Source: Phytohabitans suffuscus (GTDB lineage Bacteria > Actinomycetota > Actinomycetes > Mycobacteriales > Micromonosporaceae). From it: 64,000 nucleotides of DNA. The position numbers were made by a program, and so were the translations under genes. Location of the stretch: contig NZ_AP022871.1 in assembly GCF_011764565.1 (NCBI RefSeq), positions 8,556,320 to 8,620,319 on the forward strand. The letters are read 5' to 3'. This document shows positions 18,191-27,376 of this stretch, piece by piece (within the stretch, counting starts at the first letter, position 1; every line of letters starts with the position of its first letter). The notes under the pieces are model-generated. The model saw nothing but the letters and a program-made list of their open reading frames with translations. It did not search any database and was not told the origin of the DNA.

Positions 18191-18733
18191 TCATGAGACG
18201 GTGACGACCGCCTCGATCTCGGTGGCGATGCCCAGCGGCAGGGCGGCGACGCCGATCGCGGAGCGGGCGTGCCGGCTGGACGGGCCGTAGAGGGCGTGGA
18301 TCAGGTCGCTGGCGCCGTCGGCGACCAGGTGCGGCCCGGTGAAGTCGGGCGTGGCGTTGACGAGCACGAGGAGCTTGAGAAACCCGGTGACCCGGCGCAG
18401 GTCGCCCAGCTCCGCCTTCAGCGAGGCGAGGATGTTGAGCGCGGTCAGCCGGGCCGACAGCCGGCCCGTCTCGATGTCCACATCGGACCCGAGCTTGCCG
18501 GTGTAGACCGCCTTGCCGTCGCGCATCGGCCCGTGCCCGGCGACGTAGGCGATGCCGCCGTGCACGCGCACCGAGACGTACGCGGCGGCCGGCGGGAACG
18601 GGGCCGGCAGCTCCAGCCCCAGCTCCGCCAGGCGCTGCTCGGGAGTGCTCGGCGCCGGTCCGCCGTCGTGGTCGGCGCCCGTGGCCGCACGATCTCCGCC
18701 CATCGCGCCGCCACTCATCGCGCCGCCACTCAT
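18191..18733 (-). CDS. RidA/YjgF-family protein
   Basis: About 180 residues: a Gly/Ala-rich leader and a Rid domain from about residue 40 (VSVRVHGGIAYVAGHGPMRDG ...). The C-terminal RSAIGVAALPLGIATEIEAV keeps the conserved Arg that binds the substrate carboxylate in active Rid proteins, so imine/enamine deamination (2-aminoacrylate type) is plausible. The ATG at 18733 overlaps the stop of the upstream LLM gene (ATGA); in-frame ATGs at 18718 and 18703 come from a short repeated MSGGA motif and are alternatives. Last gene of the minus-strand operon led by the threonine-synthase-like gene. Confidence 0.85.
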   Translation of the reverse strand: MSGGAMSGGAMGGDRAATGADHDGGPAPSTPEQRLAELGLELPAPFPPAAAYVSVRVHGGIAYVAGHGPMRDGKAVYTGKLGSDVDIETGRLSARLTALNILASLKAELGDLRRVTGFLKLLVLVNATPDFTGPHLVADGASDLIHALYGPSSRHARSAIGVAALPLGIATEIEAVVTVS

Positions 18734-19746
18734 CGCGCCTCCTCGAAAGCGGGCAGCACCTCGGCGGCGAACAGGCGCATCTGCGCGCGCATCTCGTCGG
18801 TCGAGTTGGCCACCACGATCATGCCGGCCAGCTGGGTGGCGCCGGCCTCCCTGAGCCGCTTCACCCGGGCGACCACCTCGTCGACGGTGCCGATGAGGTT
18901 CTGCGAGGCGTAGCTGGACAGCTCGATGCCCCTGAGCGTGGAGCGGCGCAGGCTCACCAGGTGCTCGTACGCCTGGGAGGCGGTGAACCGCTCCATCGCC
19001 CGTTCGGCGTCGCGGTCGACGCAGAGCACGAGCTGCGGCGCGACCTCGATGGCGGCGCCGTCCCGGCCGGCCTCGGCGGCCAGGCCGCGCAGCCGCTCGA
19101 CGCCGGTGGCGAGCCGGTCGGCGGGCATGCCGGCGGGCATCCAGCCGGCGCACCACCGGGCCGCCCGCTGGATCGTGCCGTCCGCGTTGCCGCAGGAGAA
19201 CATCGGGAACGGGTCCTGCTTCGGCTTCGGGTACAGCTCGACGTCGGTGAAGCGGTAGTGCCTGCCCTCGTACCCGGCGACCCGCTGGGTGAACAGCGCG
19301 GTCAGCGCCTCGATCCCCTCGGCCACCAGCTCGCCGCGGGGCGCGCCGGCCAGCTCGGGGTGCACCGACTCGAACTCGGCCCGGTACGCCCCGACGCCGA
19401 TGCCCAGGATCAGCCGGCCGTCGCTGAGCTGGTCGAGCGTGGCCGCCTGCTTGGCCAGCAGCACCGGCTCGCGCATCGGCATCACCACGACGCCGGTCAT
19501 CATCCGGATCCGCTCGGTGCGCGCGGCCAGGTAGCCGAGGGTGACCAGCGGCTCGTAGAAGCGCGGCGGGTCGGGAAACTGCGCCCGCACGTACGGCATC
19601 GTGCTGAAGTGGTCGTTGACCAGCACCGAGTCGAAGCCCAGCCGCTCCGCCTCGACGCCGAGCGCGACCACCTCGTGCTGGTCCGCGAACCGGATGGGAT
19701 ACGCCATCCCCTCCACGCAGGTGGGGATGCTGATGCCGAACTTCAT
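18730..19746 (-). CDS. LLM-class flavin/F420-dependent oxidoreductase
   Basis: A 338-residue luciferase-like oxidoreductase beginning MKFGISIPTCVEGMAYPIRF. Marks include LGFDSVLVNDHFSTMPY, TERIRMMTGVVVMPMREPVL and LSDGRLILGIGVGAYRAEF. It is a second, distinct LLM paralogue of the regulon, differing from the one at 15238. LLM enzymes of this type can use FMN with oxygen or F420; RutA, which opens the uracil ring, belongs to the same superfamily. Stop and next start overlap by four bases; about 27 bp separate it from the M24 gene upstream. Confidence 0.9.
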   Translation of the reverse strand: MKFGISIPTCVEGMAYPIRFADQHEVVALGVEAERLGFDSVLVNDHFSTMPYVRAQFPDPPRFYEPLVTLGYLAARTERIRMMTGVVVMPMREPVLLAKQAATLDQLSDGRLILGIGVGAYRAEFESVHPELAGAPRGELVAEGIEALTALFTQRVAGYEGRHYRFTDVELYPKPKQDPFPMFSCGNADGTIQRAARWCAGWMPAGMPADRLATGVERLRGLAAEAGRDGAAIEVAPQLVLCVDRDAERAMERFTASQAYEHLVSLRRSTLRGIELSSYASQNLIGTVDEVVARVKRLREAGATQLAGMIVVANSTDEMRAQMRLFAAEVLPAFEEAR

Positions 19747-19773
19747 CCGGGGCTCCTTCGCCGCTCGCGAACC

Positions 19774-20969
19774 TCAGAGTACGGTCAGGTCCCGGCTCAG
19801 CGTGGTGATGATCGACGGACCCGCCTCGGTGACCACGACCGTGTCCTCGATGAACGACCCGCCGACGCCGAGCCGGTAGTACGGCGTCTCCACCTCGAAC
19901 ACCATGCCCGGCTCCAGCACCGTCCGCGCGTTCGGGGTGAGCACCGGCAGGTCGTAGTACTCGATGCCGATCCCGTGCCCGACGTGCTGGCGCTTGTAGC
20001 TGGGGATGCCGGCGTCCCGCACCGCCTGTACCGCCGCTTCGAAGACGTCCTTGGCGACCACGCCGGGGCGCATCATGTCGATCGCCGTCTGCTGGCCGCT
20101 CCTGGAGGCGTCGAAGAGGAACCGCAGCTCGTCCGAGGGCTCGCCGAAGGAGACCAGGCGGCCGATGTCCGAACGGTAGCCGCGGTACTTGATGCCGACG
20201 TCGAAGAAGGCGAAGTCGTTCGCGCCGAGCTTGATGTCCGGCGAGGCGGGCACCTGGCCGAGCGCCAGGCCCTTGCCGAAGCGGACGAGGCAGAAGCCGG
20301 TGCGGCCGCCCTCGGCGGTCACCGCGCGCTCGAACGCGTTCTGCACGTCCTTCTCGCTGACCCCCTCGCTGAACGCGGCGAACGCGGCGCGCAGCCCGTT
20401 CTCGGTGATGCGCAGGGCTTCGGTGATCCGCTCGATCTCGTCGGGCATCTTGACCGCCCGGATGTTGCGCAGGAGCCCGGAGGCCGGAACGAACCGGGCC
20501 TTGGGGAACTTCTCGGCCAGCGCGGCGAGCAGGTCACGCTTGGGCCCGCGCTCGTCGACGGCGACGACACCCTCGGCGAGGCCGAGCCGGTTGATCGCCT
20601 CGGCGAGCGCGTCGACCGACGCCCGACCCACCTCGTGCGCCTCGGTGATCGCCCGCACCCGCTGCTCGTCGGGTCGAGCGGCACGCCGTCCACGATGTCC
20701 CGGAAGAACGTGCCGAACGTGACCACATCCTCGAGCGTCGGGTATCCGCCGAGGGTCAGGTCGGCGGCGCCGATCGAGCAGACCACGATGCCGGAGTCCG
20801 GCGCGTCGGCGGTGGCCACCGTGTAGAACTCGCTGTCGAGGGGAAACAGCTCCTGCCCGTCGTCCCACACGCCGGAGAGGTAGAAGTTGTTCTCGAGCGT
20901 GGCGGAGACGAGGCCGTCCACACCCTCCGCCCGCATGAGGGCCGTGGCACGAGCGACGTTGACGGACAT
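19774..20969 (-). CDS. M24-family metallohydrolase (Xaa-Pro peptidase/creatinase-like), apparent frameshift
   Basis: A ~398-residue pita-bread hydrolase. The N-terminal creatinase-like domain runs to about residue 110; the catalytic domain supplies the dimetal ligands FFDVGIKYRGYRSDIG (two Asp), QHVGHGIGIEYYDLP (His), FEVETPYY and GSFIEDTVVV (Glu). One extra G in GGG at 20671-20673 joins the halves (...VDGVPLDPDEQRVRA). Family members cleave Xaa-Pro bonds or, with different pockets, creatine or ectoine rings. Lying between the threonine-synthase-like and LLM genes, it should act on the imported compound or an amide intermediate. Confidence 0.87.
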
Positions 20970-20973
20970 GTGG

Positions 20974-22284
20974 TCATCCCCTTCCTTCGGTCCGGCTCGT
21001 GGTGGCCGGTACCGCGTGTTCGCGTGCGTCGAAGCCGTAGCTCGCCGCGAGGGTGCCGAGCGCCGAGTCGAACTCGGCCGCGCAGTCCGGGATCGGCGGC
21101 AGCGCCGCGGCGGTGGTCTCCGGGTCCTTCAGGCCGTCGGAGGTGAGCACCGCGACGACGACCGAGTCCGGGTCGACCGCGCCGTCGGCGACGAGCCGGG
21201 GCAGCGCCGCGACGGAGAGCGCGGACGAGGTCTCCACCCAGATCCCTTCGAGGGCGCCGAGGTCGCGCTGCGCCTGGAGCATCTGCGCGTCCGTGGCGCC
21301 GCGGGCCGCGCCCCCGGTGCGGCGCAGCACGTCCAGGGCCTGGTAGGTGGAGAGGTTGGAGCCGACCGAGATGGCGACGGTGGGCCCGGTCACCTCGACC
21401 GCCTCGACCACGTCGCCGCCCTGGGCGAGCGTGCGCTCCAGGGGGCCGTACACCTCGGCGGCGTGCATCGCCGGCAGCCGGTCGACCACGCCCGCGCGGC
21501 GGTACTCGTCGAACGCCTTGAAGGCACCGGCGAACGCGTCGCCCGCCCCGACCGGGAAGACGACGTGGTCGGGCACGGCGCCGAGCTGGTCGACGATCTC
21601 GTACCCGATGGTCTTGTAGCCCTCGATGCCGTAGCAGTTGCTGCCGAAGAACGGGTAGCCGAACACGGTGACCGGAAACCAGCCCAGCGCGTCGACGCCG
21701 GTCTCCATCAGGCTCCACCGGTCCTGCACGGTCGGCGCGGCCAGCAGGTACGTGCCGTAGACCGCCATCTGCGTCTTCATGGCGAGCGGAAACCGCTGCG
21801 TCGTGAACATCACGCACGGCAGCCCGGCCCGCGCCGACACGGCGGCGACAGCCGCACCGGCGTTCCCCGAGGAGGAACCCACGATGACGCGGCGCCCCAG
21901 CTCGCGCGCGGCCGAGACCGCCGCGGCGGCCAGGCGGACCTTGAACGAACCGGTGGGGTTGCGGCTCTCGTCCTTGAGGTACAGCCGGGGGATGCCGAGC
22001 CTGGCGCCGAGCCGCGGGGCGGGCAGCAAGGGGGTCGCCCCCTCCCCCAGGCTGACGATCGCGTCGTCGGAGACCGGCAGAACCTCGCGGTAGTGCCACA
22101 TGTCCCGAAGTGACGCGCCCCGCCCCGCGACCCGCCGCAACGCCGGCAGCAGCTCGGCGTCGTCGTAGACGACCTGCACGTTGCTCGGCCTGCCGCCGGC
22201 GGCGCACACCGGGCAGCCCTTGAACGGCCCGGTGGTCTCCCCCTCGGTCCCGCATCGGACGCACCGAAGGGCACGTGGGCGCAT
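20974..22284 (-). CDS. Threonine synthase-like PLP-dependent enzyme
   Basis: A 436-residue fold-type II PLP enzyme. It begins with a zinc-ribbon-like CVRCGTEGE...GCPVC, then the PLP site NPTGSFKVR (Lys Schiff base), the phosphate-binding SSSGNAGAAVAAVSARAG loop and a C-terminal GSNLSTYQALDVLRR region. Threonine synthase proper is normally near homoserine genes; here it heads a catabolic operon, so a beta-elimination or replacement reaction yielding an enamine (handled by RidA) is more likely. ATG at 22284 has a GGAGGG ribosome site; operator D lies upstream. It ends four bases before the M24 gene. Confidence 0.88.
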   Translation of the reverse strand: MRPRALRCVRCGTEGETTGPFKGCPVCAAGGRPSNVQVVYDDAELLPALRRVAGRGASLRDMWHYREVLPVSDDAIVSLGEGATPLLPAPRLGARLGIPRLYLKDESRNPTGSFKVRLAAAAVSAARELGRRVIVGSSSGNAGAAVAAVSARAGLPCVMFTTQRFPLAMKTQMAVYGTYLLAAPTVQDRWSLMETGVDALGWFPVTVFGYPFFGSNCYGIEGYKTIGYEIVDQLGAVPDHVVFPVGAGDAFAGAFKAFDEYRRAGVVDRLPAMHAAEVYGPLERTLAQGGDVVEAVEVTGPTVAISVGSNLSTYQALDVLRRTGGAARGATDAQMLQAQRDLGALEGIWVETSSALSVAALPRLVADGAVDPDSVVVAVLTSDGLKDPETTAAALPPIPDCAAEFDSALGTLAASYGFDAREHAVPATTSRTEGRG

Positions 22285-22310
22285 GACAGGTCCCTCCAGC
22301 CGATCCTCAA

Positions 22311-22337
22311 CGTTGCGCTGAACGCTACATCATTGCG
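22311..22337. promoter_or_regulatory. Putative IclR operator D (threonine-synthase-like operon promoter)
   Basis: CGTTGCG-CTGAACGCTAC-AT-CATTGCG on the plus strand, 27 bp upstream of the ATG. A TTGATA box read on the minus strand lies beyond it (near 22350), so the site would overlap the core promoter. Confidence 0.7.
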
Positions 22338-22411
22338 ACTAGCGGTATCAACCGATCGGCTGCGGCCCGCGGTCGGTCAAGGCGATCCGGTCGGGCGCGG
22401 GCGCCTGGGCG

Positions 22412-23122
22412 CTACGCGCGCAGCCCGGCGACGCCGCTCAGCTGGGCGCGGGCGAGGGTCACCCGTACCGGCTGGCGTCCGTCGTACGCGAACCGCAGCA
22501 GCTCGGCCACGTCCACCGGGACGGTGCCCAGGTCCAGGTCACGCCGGGCCGCGACCCAGTCGACCAGACCCTCGGCGTCGCGGATGCCGCCGGTGAAGTG
22601 CACGAGCGTGGCGTACCAGACGTCCCGGTGGAAGCCCGCCTCGAACCAGCCGTCGTCGCCCAGCTCGGCGCCGAGCCGCCCGGCGAACTCCCCGGCCGCG
22701 CCGTCGACCGGGTACGCGCAGGCCATCACCCCGGACGGGGTCAGCGTCAGCCCGCCCAGCCGCAGCCGCACCGGCCGGGAGGCGGCCGCCGCCCGCCCGA
22801 GGGCCGCCGCACACCGCACGGCGAGCGGATCGCCCGGCGGGACGGCCGACCGGTGCGCCTCCATCGCCCGGACGGTGAAGTGCACGGCGCCGGGGGCCCC
22901 GGTCGGCCAGTGCCCCGGCCCGGCCAGCGCCATCGCCTCGGCGGTCACCGCCGCGAGCCGCCGCGTGGCCGCCGGATCCGGCGGGAACACCACGGACATC
23001 CCCCACCGGCCACCGTCCGCGGGCGGCGTGTCCCGGTGGTGCGCGCCGGTCCGCACCGCGAGAGCGCCCCGCTCGAACAACCGGTCGAAGACCGCCCGGT
23101 ATCCGGCGTCGGCGTCGTCCAC
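22412..23122 (-). CDS. 2H phosphoesterase-superfamily (2'-5' RNA ligase-like) protein
   Basis: A 236-residue cytoplasmic protein with two HxT motifs about 110 residues apart: AVHFTVRAME and TLVHFTGGIRD, the hallmark of the 2H superfamily (LigT, cyclic phosphodiesterases). Spacing and overall length fit, but the rest is too divergent to name a substrate. Single gene, opposite to nothing obvious; the 5' side faces a repeat-filled gap. No transmembrane segment or signal peptide. Confidence 0.7.
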   Translation of the reverse strand: MDDADAGYRAVFDRLFERGALAVRTGAHHRDTPPADGGRWGMSVVFPPDPAATRRLAAVTAEAMALAGPGHWPTGAPGAVHFTVRAMEAHRSAVPPGDPLAVRCAAALGRAAAASRPVRLRLGGLTLTPSGVMACAYPVDGAAGEFAGRLGAELGDDGWFEAGFHRDVWYATLVHFTGGIRDAEGLVDWVAARRDLDLGTVPVDVAELLRFAYDGRQPVRVTLARAQLSGVAGLRA

Positions 23123-23277
23123 CGGCGCAGGCTACCGGCTCGGCAGGGGCATCCAGAGACCTTTCGCGGTCAGGCTCGAGCGGATGGCGACACGGCCGGG
23201 GTCGCGCACGCGGCGGTGTCGCCGCCAGGCGAATTCGCGGCCACCACCCTGCCCACGAACGCGCGGCCCCCGGCAAC

Positions 23278-23327
23278 AGATCGTGGTATGGATCCGCCCC
23301 CAGAGGGGCGGATCCATACCACGATCC
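23278..23327 (-). repeat. RPT-A palindrome, copy 3
   Basis: A 50-bp palindrome with a GGATCC in each arm. Judged by its flanks (GGTTTCGG on the right, the GCGTTCG..GGGCAGGG segment on the left) it is inverted relative to copies 1 and 2. It lies in the 733-bp gap 23123-23855, which holds repeats and no gene I can support. Confidence 0.85.
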
Positions 23328-23380
23328 ACCGAAACCGACACCCAGCCTCCGCATCGAGGCGGGGCAGACCAGGAAGCACA

Positions 23381-23509
23381 GAGGTCACTGTGGACAGGCC
23401 CGAACCCTGACCCCGGAAGGTCTCTAGACCCAAGAGGCTTTGAGCTACCGCGACGCCCGTCGTGGTCCGGACCGTTGCTCCCGCGGCCTCGCCCTCCGCG
23501 TCGCACGAC
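23381..23509 (+). repeat. Composite RPT-D + RPT-C repeat
   Basis: RPT-D at 23381-23430 (GAGGTCACTGTGGACAG ... CCCCGGAAGGTCTCTAGA) runs into RPT-C at 23441-23509 (GAGCTACCGCGACG ... GGTCCGGACCGTTGCTCC ... CCCTCCGCG). This is the clearest copy in which the two blocks are joined, showing that they belong to one interspersed element of about 130 bp. Confidence 0.75.
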
Positions 23510-23855
23510 CCAACGCCGACCGGCCGCGCGCCGGCCCACCTCCATGGCGGTGGTGACCCACCCCGCACATCCCGATCCACAGCCGGAACCCCGGTCGCGG
23601 CCGCTGGCCGCAGCTTCGTCCGCGCGATGCCGGCCTGGCCGGGTTCGGGACAACCGACCGCGAAGGGCGCGCCCGCGGAAGCAACGGTCTGGACCGCAGC
23701 GGACGGCTTCGCCGCCGGCCCCGCGCCGGCCCACGGCACCACTCATGATCCACACAATGTCCCGGGTTTGTTGCCTCAGCCACGTCCGCGATCTTGCGCG
23801 GTCGCGGTCGAGCGGTCCGGACCAGTGCGGACCGGACCGACCTGACGCGACCGGG

Positions 23856-25202
23856 TCAGATGAGGGCCAGGGCTTCCGCGGGGTGCTCGACGCAGTCGAC
23901 GACGAAGCGCAGGAAGCCCGCGGCCGTACCGCCGTCGCAGACGCGGTGGTCGAAGGTCAGCGAGAGCTGGGCGATCTTGCGGGGCACGACCTCGCCGTCC
24001 ACCACCCACGGGCGGTCCAGGATCCGTCCCATGCCGAGCAGCGCCGCCTCGGGGTGGTTGATGATCGGGGTGGCACCGTCCACGTTGAACACTCCGTAGT
24101 TGTTCAGCGTGAACGTGCCGCCGGTCAGGTCCGCGACGCCGAGCGCGCCGGTGCGGGCGTCCGTGGCCAGGCGGGCGATCCGCGCGTGCAGCTCGCGGAC
24201 GTTGCACCGGTGGGCGTCGTGGACGACCGGGACGACCAGGCCGCGCTCGCCCTGCGCGGCGATGCCGAGGTTGACGCCCGCGAACCGCACGATCTCGCCG
24301 GCCGCCACGTCGACGCGGCTGTTGAGGTCCGGGTAGCGGGCCAGGCCGGCGACCACGAACCGGGCGACGAACGCCAGGATGCCGACCGGGTGCTCCGGGT
24401 CGCGGGCCAGCGTCCGCCGGCGGGTCTCGACCAGGTCGGTCGCGTCGACGTCGACCCACGTGGTCGCGTCCGGGATCTCCTGGCGGCTGCGGGTGAGCCG
24501 GTCCGCGACCGACCTGCGCACGCCGCGCAGGGAAACCCGCTCGCCCACCGGCGGCAGGCCACCGCCGGCGGCCGGCACGCTGACCTCGGCGGCAGCCGTC
24601 GCACTGACCCCGGCAACAGCCGTCGCGCCGGCCCCGGCGGCAGCCGGCACGCTGGGCCCGGCGGCAGCCGGCACGCTGGGCCCGGCGGCGACCGGCGCGC
24701 CGGCTGCGGCGATGGCCCGCTCCACGTCGCGGCGGGCGATCACGCCGCCCGGGGCGGTGCCGGTCAGGGCGGTCAGGTCGACGTGGTGGTCGCGGGCCAG
24801 CCGGCGCACGATCGGCGAGATCACCAGCGGGCGGGAGGCGGTGCCGTTGACCGGCGCCGCCGGGGCCGGGCGCCGGGCGCGACGCTCCCGCCGGCGTGCC
24901 TGCGCGGTCCCGTAGCCCACCAGGACGTTGCCGGAGCCCTCGCCGGCCGTCGGGACCGGGACGGCGGGCGCGATCGAGATCAGCGGTGCGCCGACCTCGA
25001 CCGTACCGCCCTCGGCGGCGTGCAGCTCGGCCACCACACCCGCGTACGGGGACGGCACCTCGACGCTCGCCTTGGCGGTCTCCACCTCGACCACCGGCTG
25101 GTCCACCGCGACGCTGTCACCGACCCCGACGAGCCAGCGCAGGACCTCGGCCTCGGTCAGCCCTTCGCCGAGGTCGGGCAGGCGGAACCGCCGGGCGTTC
25201 AC
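23856..25202 (-). CDS. bkdC: Branched-chain 2-oxo acid dehydrogenase E2 (dihydrolipoamide acyltransferase)
   Basis: 448 residues in the standard order: lipoyl domain (VVEVETAKASVEVPSPYAG, lipoyl Lys), peripheral-subunit-binding domain (ISPIVRRLARDHHVDLTAL), an Ala/Pro/Val-rich hinge containing an internal AAAGPSVPAAAGPSVP repeat, and the catalytic acyltransferase domain with active-site DHRVCDGG near the C-terminus. It transfers the acyl group from E1 to CoA. The GTG start overlaps the E1 beta stop (GTGA). Order E1 alpha-E1 beta-E2 beside an Lrp regulator is the usual actinomycete bkd operon, supplying branched starter units for fatty-acid synthesis. Confidence 0.92.
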   Translation of the reverse strand: MNARRFRLPDLGEGLTEAEVLRWLVGVGDSVAVDQPVVEVETAKASVEVPSPYAGVVAELHAAEGGTVEVGAPLISIAPAVPVPTAGEGSGNVLVGYGTAQARRRERRARRPAPAAPVNGTASRPLVISPIVRRLARDHHVDLTALTGTAPGGVIARRDVERAIAAAGAPVAAGPSVPAAAGPSVPAAAGAGATAVAGVSATAAAEVSVPAAGGGLPPVGERVSLRGVRRSVADRLTRSRQEIPDATTWVDVDATDLVETRRRTLARDPEHPVGILAFVARFVVAGLARYPDLNSRVDVAAGEIVRFAGVNLGIAAQGERGLVVPVVHDAHRCNVRELHARIARLATDARTGALGVADLTGGTFTLNNYGVFNVDGATPIINHPEAALLGMGRILDRPWVVDGEVVPRKIAQLSLTFDHRVCDGGTAAGFLRFVVDCVEHPAEALALI

Positions 25203-26175
25203 GCGTCCTCCCACTGCAGGGCGGCGACCGCGTCCAGCACCCGTTCGACGTCGGGCAGGTGGTGGTGCTCCAGCTTCGGCGACGGGTACGGGATGTCGAA
25301 GCCGGTCACCCGCAGCACCGGCGCCGACAGCGCGTGGAAGCAGCGCTCGGCGAGCAGGGCCGCGATCTCCGAGGCGACGCTGGCGAACCCGGGCGCCTCG
25401 GCCACGACCACCGCGCGTCCGGTCCTGCGTACGCTCGCGACGAGCGTCTCCTCGTCCAGCGGCACGATGCTGCGCACGTCGACCACCTCCAGGTCCCAGC
25501 CCTCCTCGCGGGCGGCCTCGGCGGCGGCGAGGGCGACCTGGACGCTCGGGCCGTACGCGACGAGCGTGGCGTCCTCACCGGCCCGCCGCACCACCGCGCG
25601 GCCGATCGGCTCGGCCTGTACCGGCAGCGTGACGTCGTCCTTGCTCCAGTAGAGGCGCTTGGGCTCCAGGAAGATCACCGGGTCGGGCCAGGCGACCGCC
25701 GCGCGGAGCAGGCTGTACGCGTCCGCCACCGTCGCCGGCGCGACCACGGTGAGCCCGGGGTGTGCGCGTAGTACGCCTCGGAGGAGTCGCTGTGGTGCTC
25801 GACGCCGCCGATCCCGCCGCCGTACGGGGCGCGGATCACCATCGGCAGGCTCACCTTGCCGCGGGTGCGGTTGCGCATCTTGGCGACGTGGCTGACGATC
25901 TGCTCGAACGCGGGGTACGCGAACGCGTCGAACTGCATCTCCACCACCGGCCGCATGCCCCGCATCGCCATGCCCACCGCCATGCCGACGATGCCCGACT
26001 CGGCCAGCGGGGTGTCGAAGCACCGCCGCTCGCCGTACTTGGCCGCGAGCCCGTCGGTGATCCGGAAGACGCCGCCCAGCGTGCCCACGTCCTCGCCGAA
26101 GACCAGCACCCGCTCGTCCTCGGCGAGGCAGTCGCCGAGCGCCTGGTTGATCGCCTGTGCCATCGAGGTCGCCAC
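25199..26175 (-). CDS. bkdB: Branched-chain 2-oxo acid dehydrogenase E1 beta, apparent frameshift
   Basis: About 325 residues when one G is added to GGGG at 25757-25760. The N-terminal half has MAQAINQALGDCLAEDE, VLVFGEDVGTLGGVFR and the HHSDSSEAYYAHTPG segment; the C-terminal half (LTVVAPATVADAYSLL ... DIPYPSPKLEHHHLP) is in the adjacent frame. E1 beta forms the thiamine-diphosphate decarboxylase heterotetramer with E1 alpha. I use the GTG at 26175, which has GGGAG upstream; an ATG at 26163 is possible. Six bases separate it from the E1 alpha stop. Confidence 0.9.
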
Positions 26176-26180
26176 GGCGC

Positions 26181-27274
26181 TCAGCTCCCGTCCGGTCCGG
26201 TCTCGGCGCGCAGCCGCGCGGCCTGGTCGCGCAGGCGCTGCGTGGGGCGGTGGTACACGTGCGCGAACAGCTCCTCCGGCGGTGGCGGCACCTCGGCGAC
26301 CAGGCGGGTACGCAGGTCGGCGGCGAGGTCCTCGGCCTCCGCCGCGACCGCCGCCTCGACGTCGACGTTGAGCTGGCCGGTGTTGGTCAGGTACGCGGCG
26401 AGGCGGGCCACCGGGTCGCGGCCCAGCCAGCCGGTGACCTCCTCGTCGGGGCGGTAGCGGGTGGCGTCGTCGGCGTTGGTGTGCGCGTCGATCCGGTAGG
26501 TGGTCGCCTCGACCAGCGTCGGCCCCTCGCCCTCGCGGGCCCGCCGCGCGGCCTCACCGACCACCGAGAGCACCGCGGCGGCGTCGTTGCCGTCGACCAG
26601 CACGCCCGGCATGCCGTACCCGACGGCTTTGTGGGCCAGCGACGGCGCCGCCGTCTGGCGGCTGACCGGGACCGAGATGGCGTACTGGTTGTTCTGCACG
26701 AAGAAGACGACCGGCAGGTGGAAGACGGCGGCGAAGTTGAGCGCCTCGTGGAAGTCGCCCTCGCTGGTGGCGCCGTCGCCGACGAACGCGAGCGCGACCG
26801 TGTCCTCCCCTGGGCCTGCGCGGCGAAGGCGAGGCCGACTGCGTGCGGCGCCTGGGTCGCCAGGGGCGTGCACTGCGGGGCGGCGTGGTGGGCGTACGGG
26901 TCGTACCCGCAGTGCCACTCCCCCCGCAGCAGCGTGAGGATCTCGACCGGGTCGACGCCGCGGGTGAGCAGCGCGACGCTGTCCCGGTACGTCGGGAAGA
27001 TCCAGTCGGTGGGGCGCAGCGCGAGGACCGCACCGACCTCGGCCGCCTCCTGGCCGTGCGCCGACGGGTACACGGCGAGCTGCCCCTGCTTGACCAGCGC
27101 GGTCGCCTGCCGCTCGAACCGCCGCCCGAGCACCAGCGCCCGGTACGCGGCCCGCAGCACCGCGGCGGCGGGCATCCCGCGCCGCGCGACCGGCGTGCCG
27201 TCCGCCTCGATGAACCGCACCGGCTCGGCGGAGGGAAGCAGCTCCACCCCCGCCGCCTTCGACCTCGCCGCCAC
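26181..27274 (-). CDS. bkdA: Branched-chain 2-oxo acid dehydrogenase E1 alpha, apparent frameshift
   Basis: About 364 residues after adding one base in CCCC at 26807-26810. The thiamine-diphosphate motif FVGDGATSEGDFHEALNFAA with VFFVQNNQYAISVP is plain, as is the E1 alpha entry segment LGRRFERQATALVKQGQLAV and GQEAAEVGAVLAL. It decarboxylates the keto acids of Val, Leu and Ile. GTG start at 27274 with GGAGGAGG upstream. First gene of the bkd operon, divergent from the Lrp-type regulator with a 102-bp shared promoter region. Confidence 0.9.
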
Positions 27275-27376
27275 CGCCGCCTCCTCCGCACGTCCTGCCC
27301 GCTACAGTGCGGTCGATATTGAGCAGCTGTCCAGACACTGGGTAATCTCCGAGACAGACGCGCATCGGAGGGCAGG

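Noticed and set aside
23132..23845. Several 100-200-residue frames on both strands before the bkd operon
   Set aside because: They translate RPT-A, RPT-C and RPT-D; the same peptide pieces (for example VRTVAPAASPSAS) recur at every RPT-C copy.
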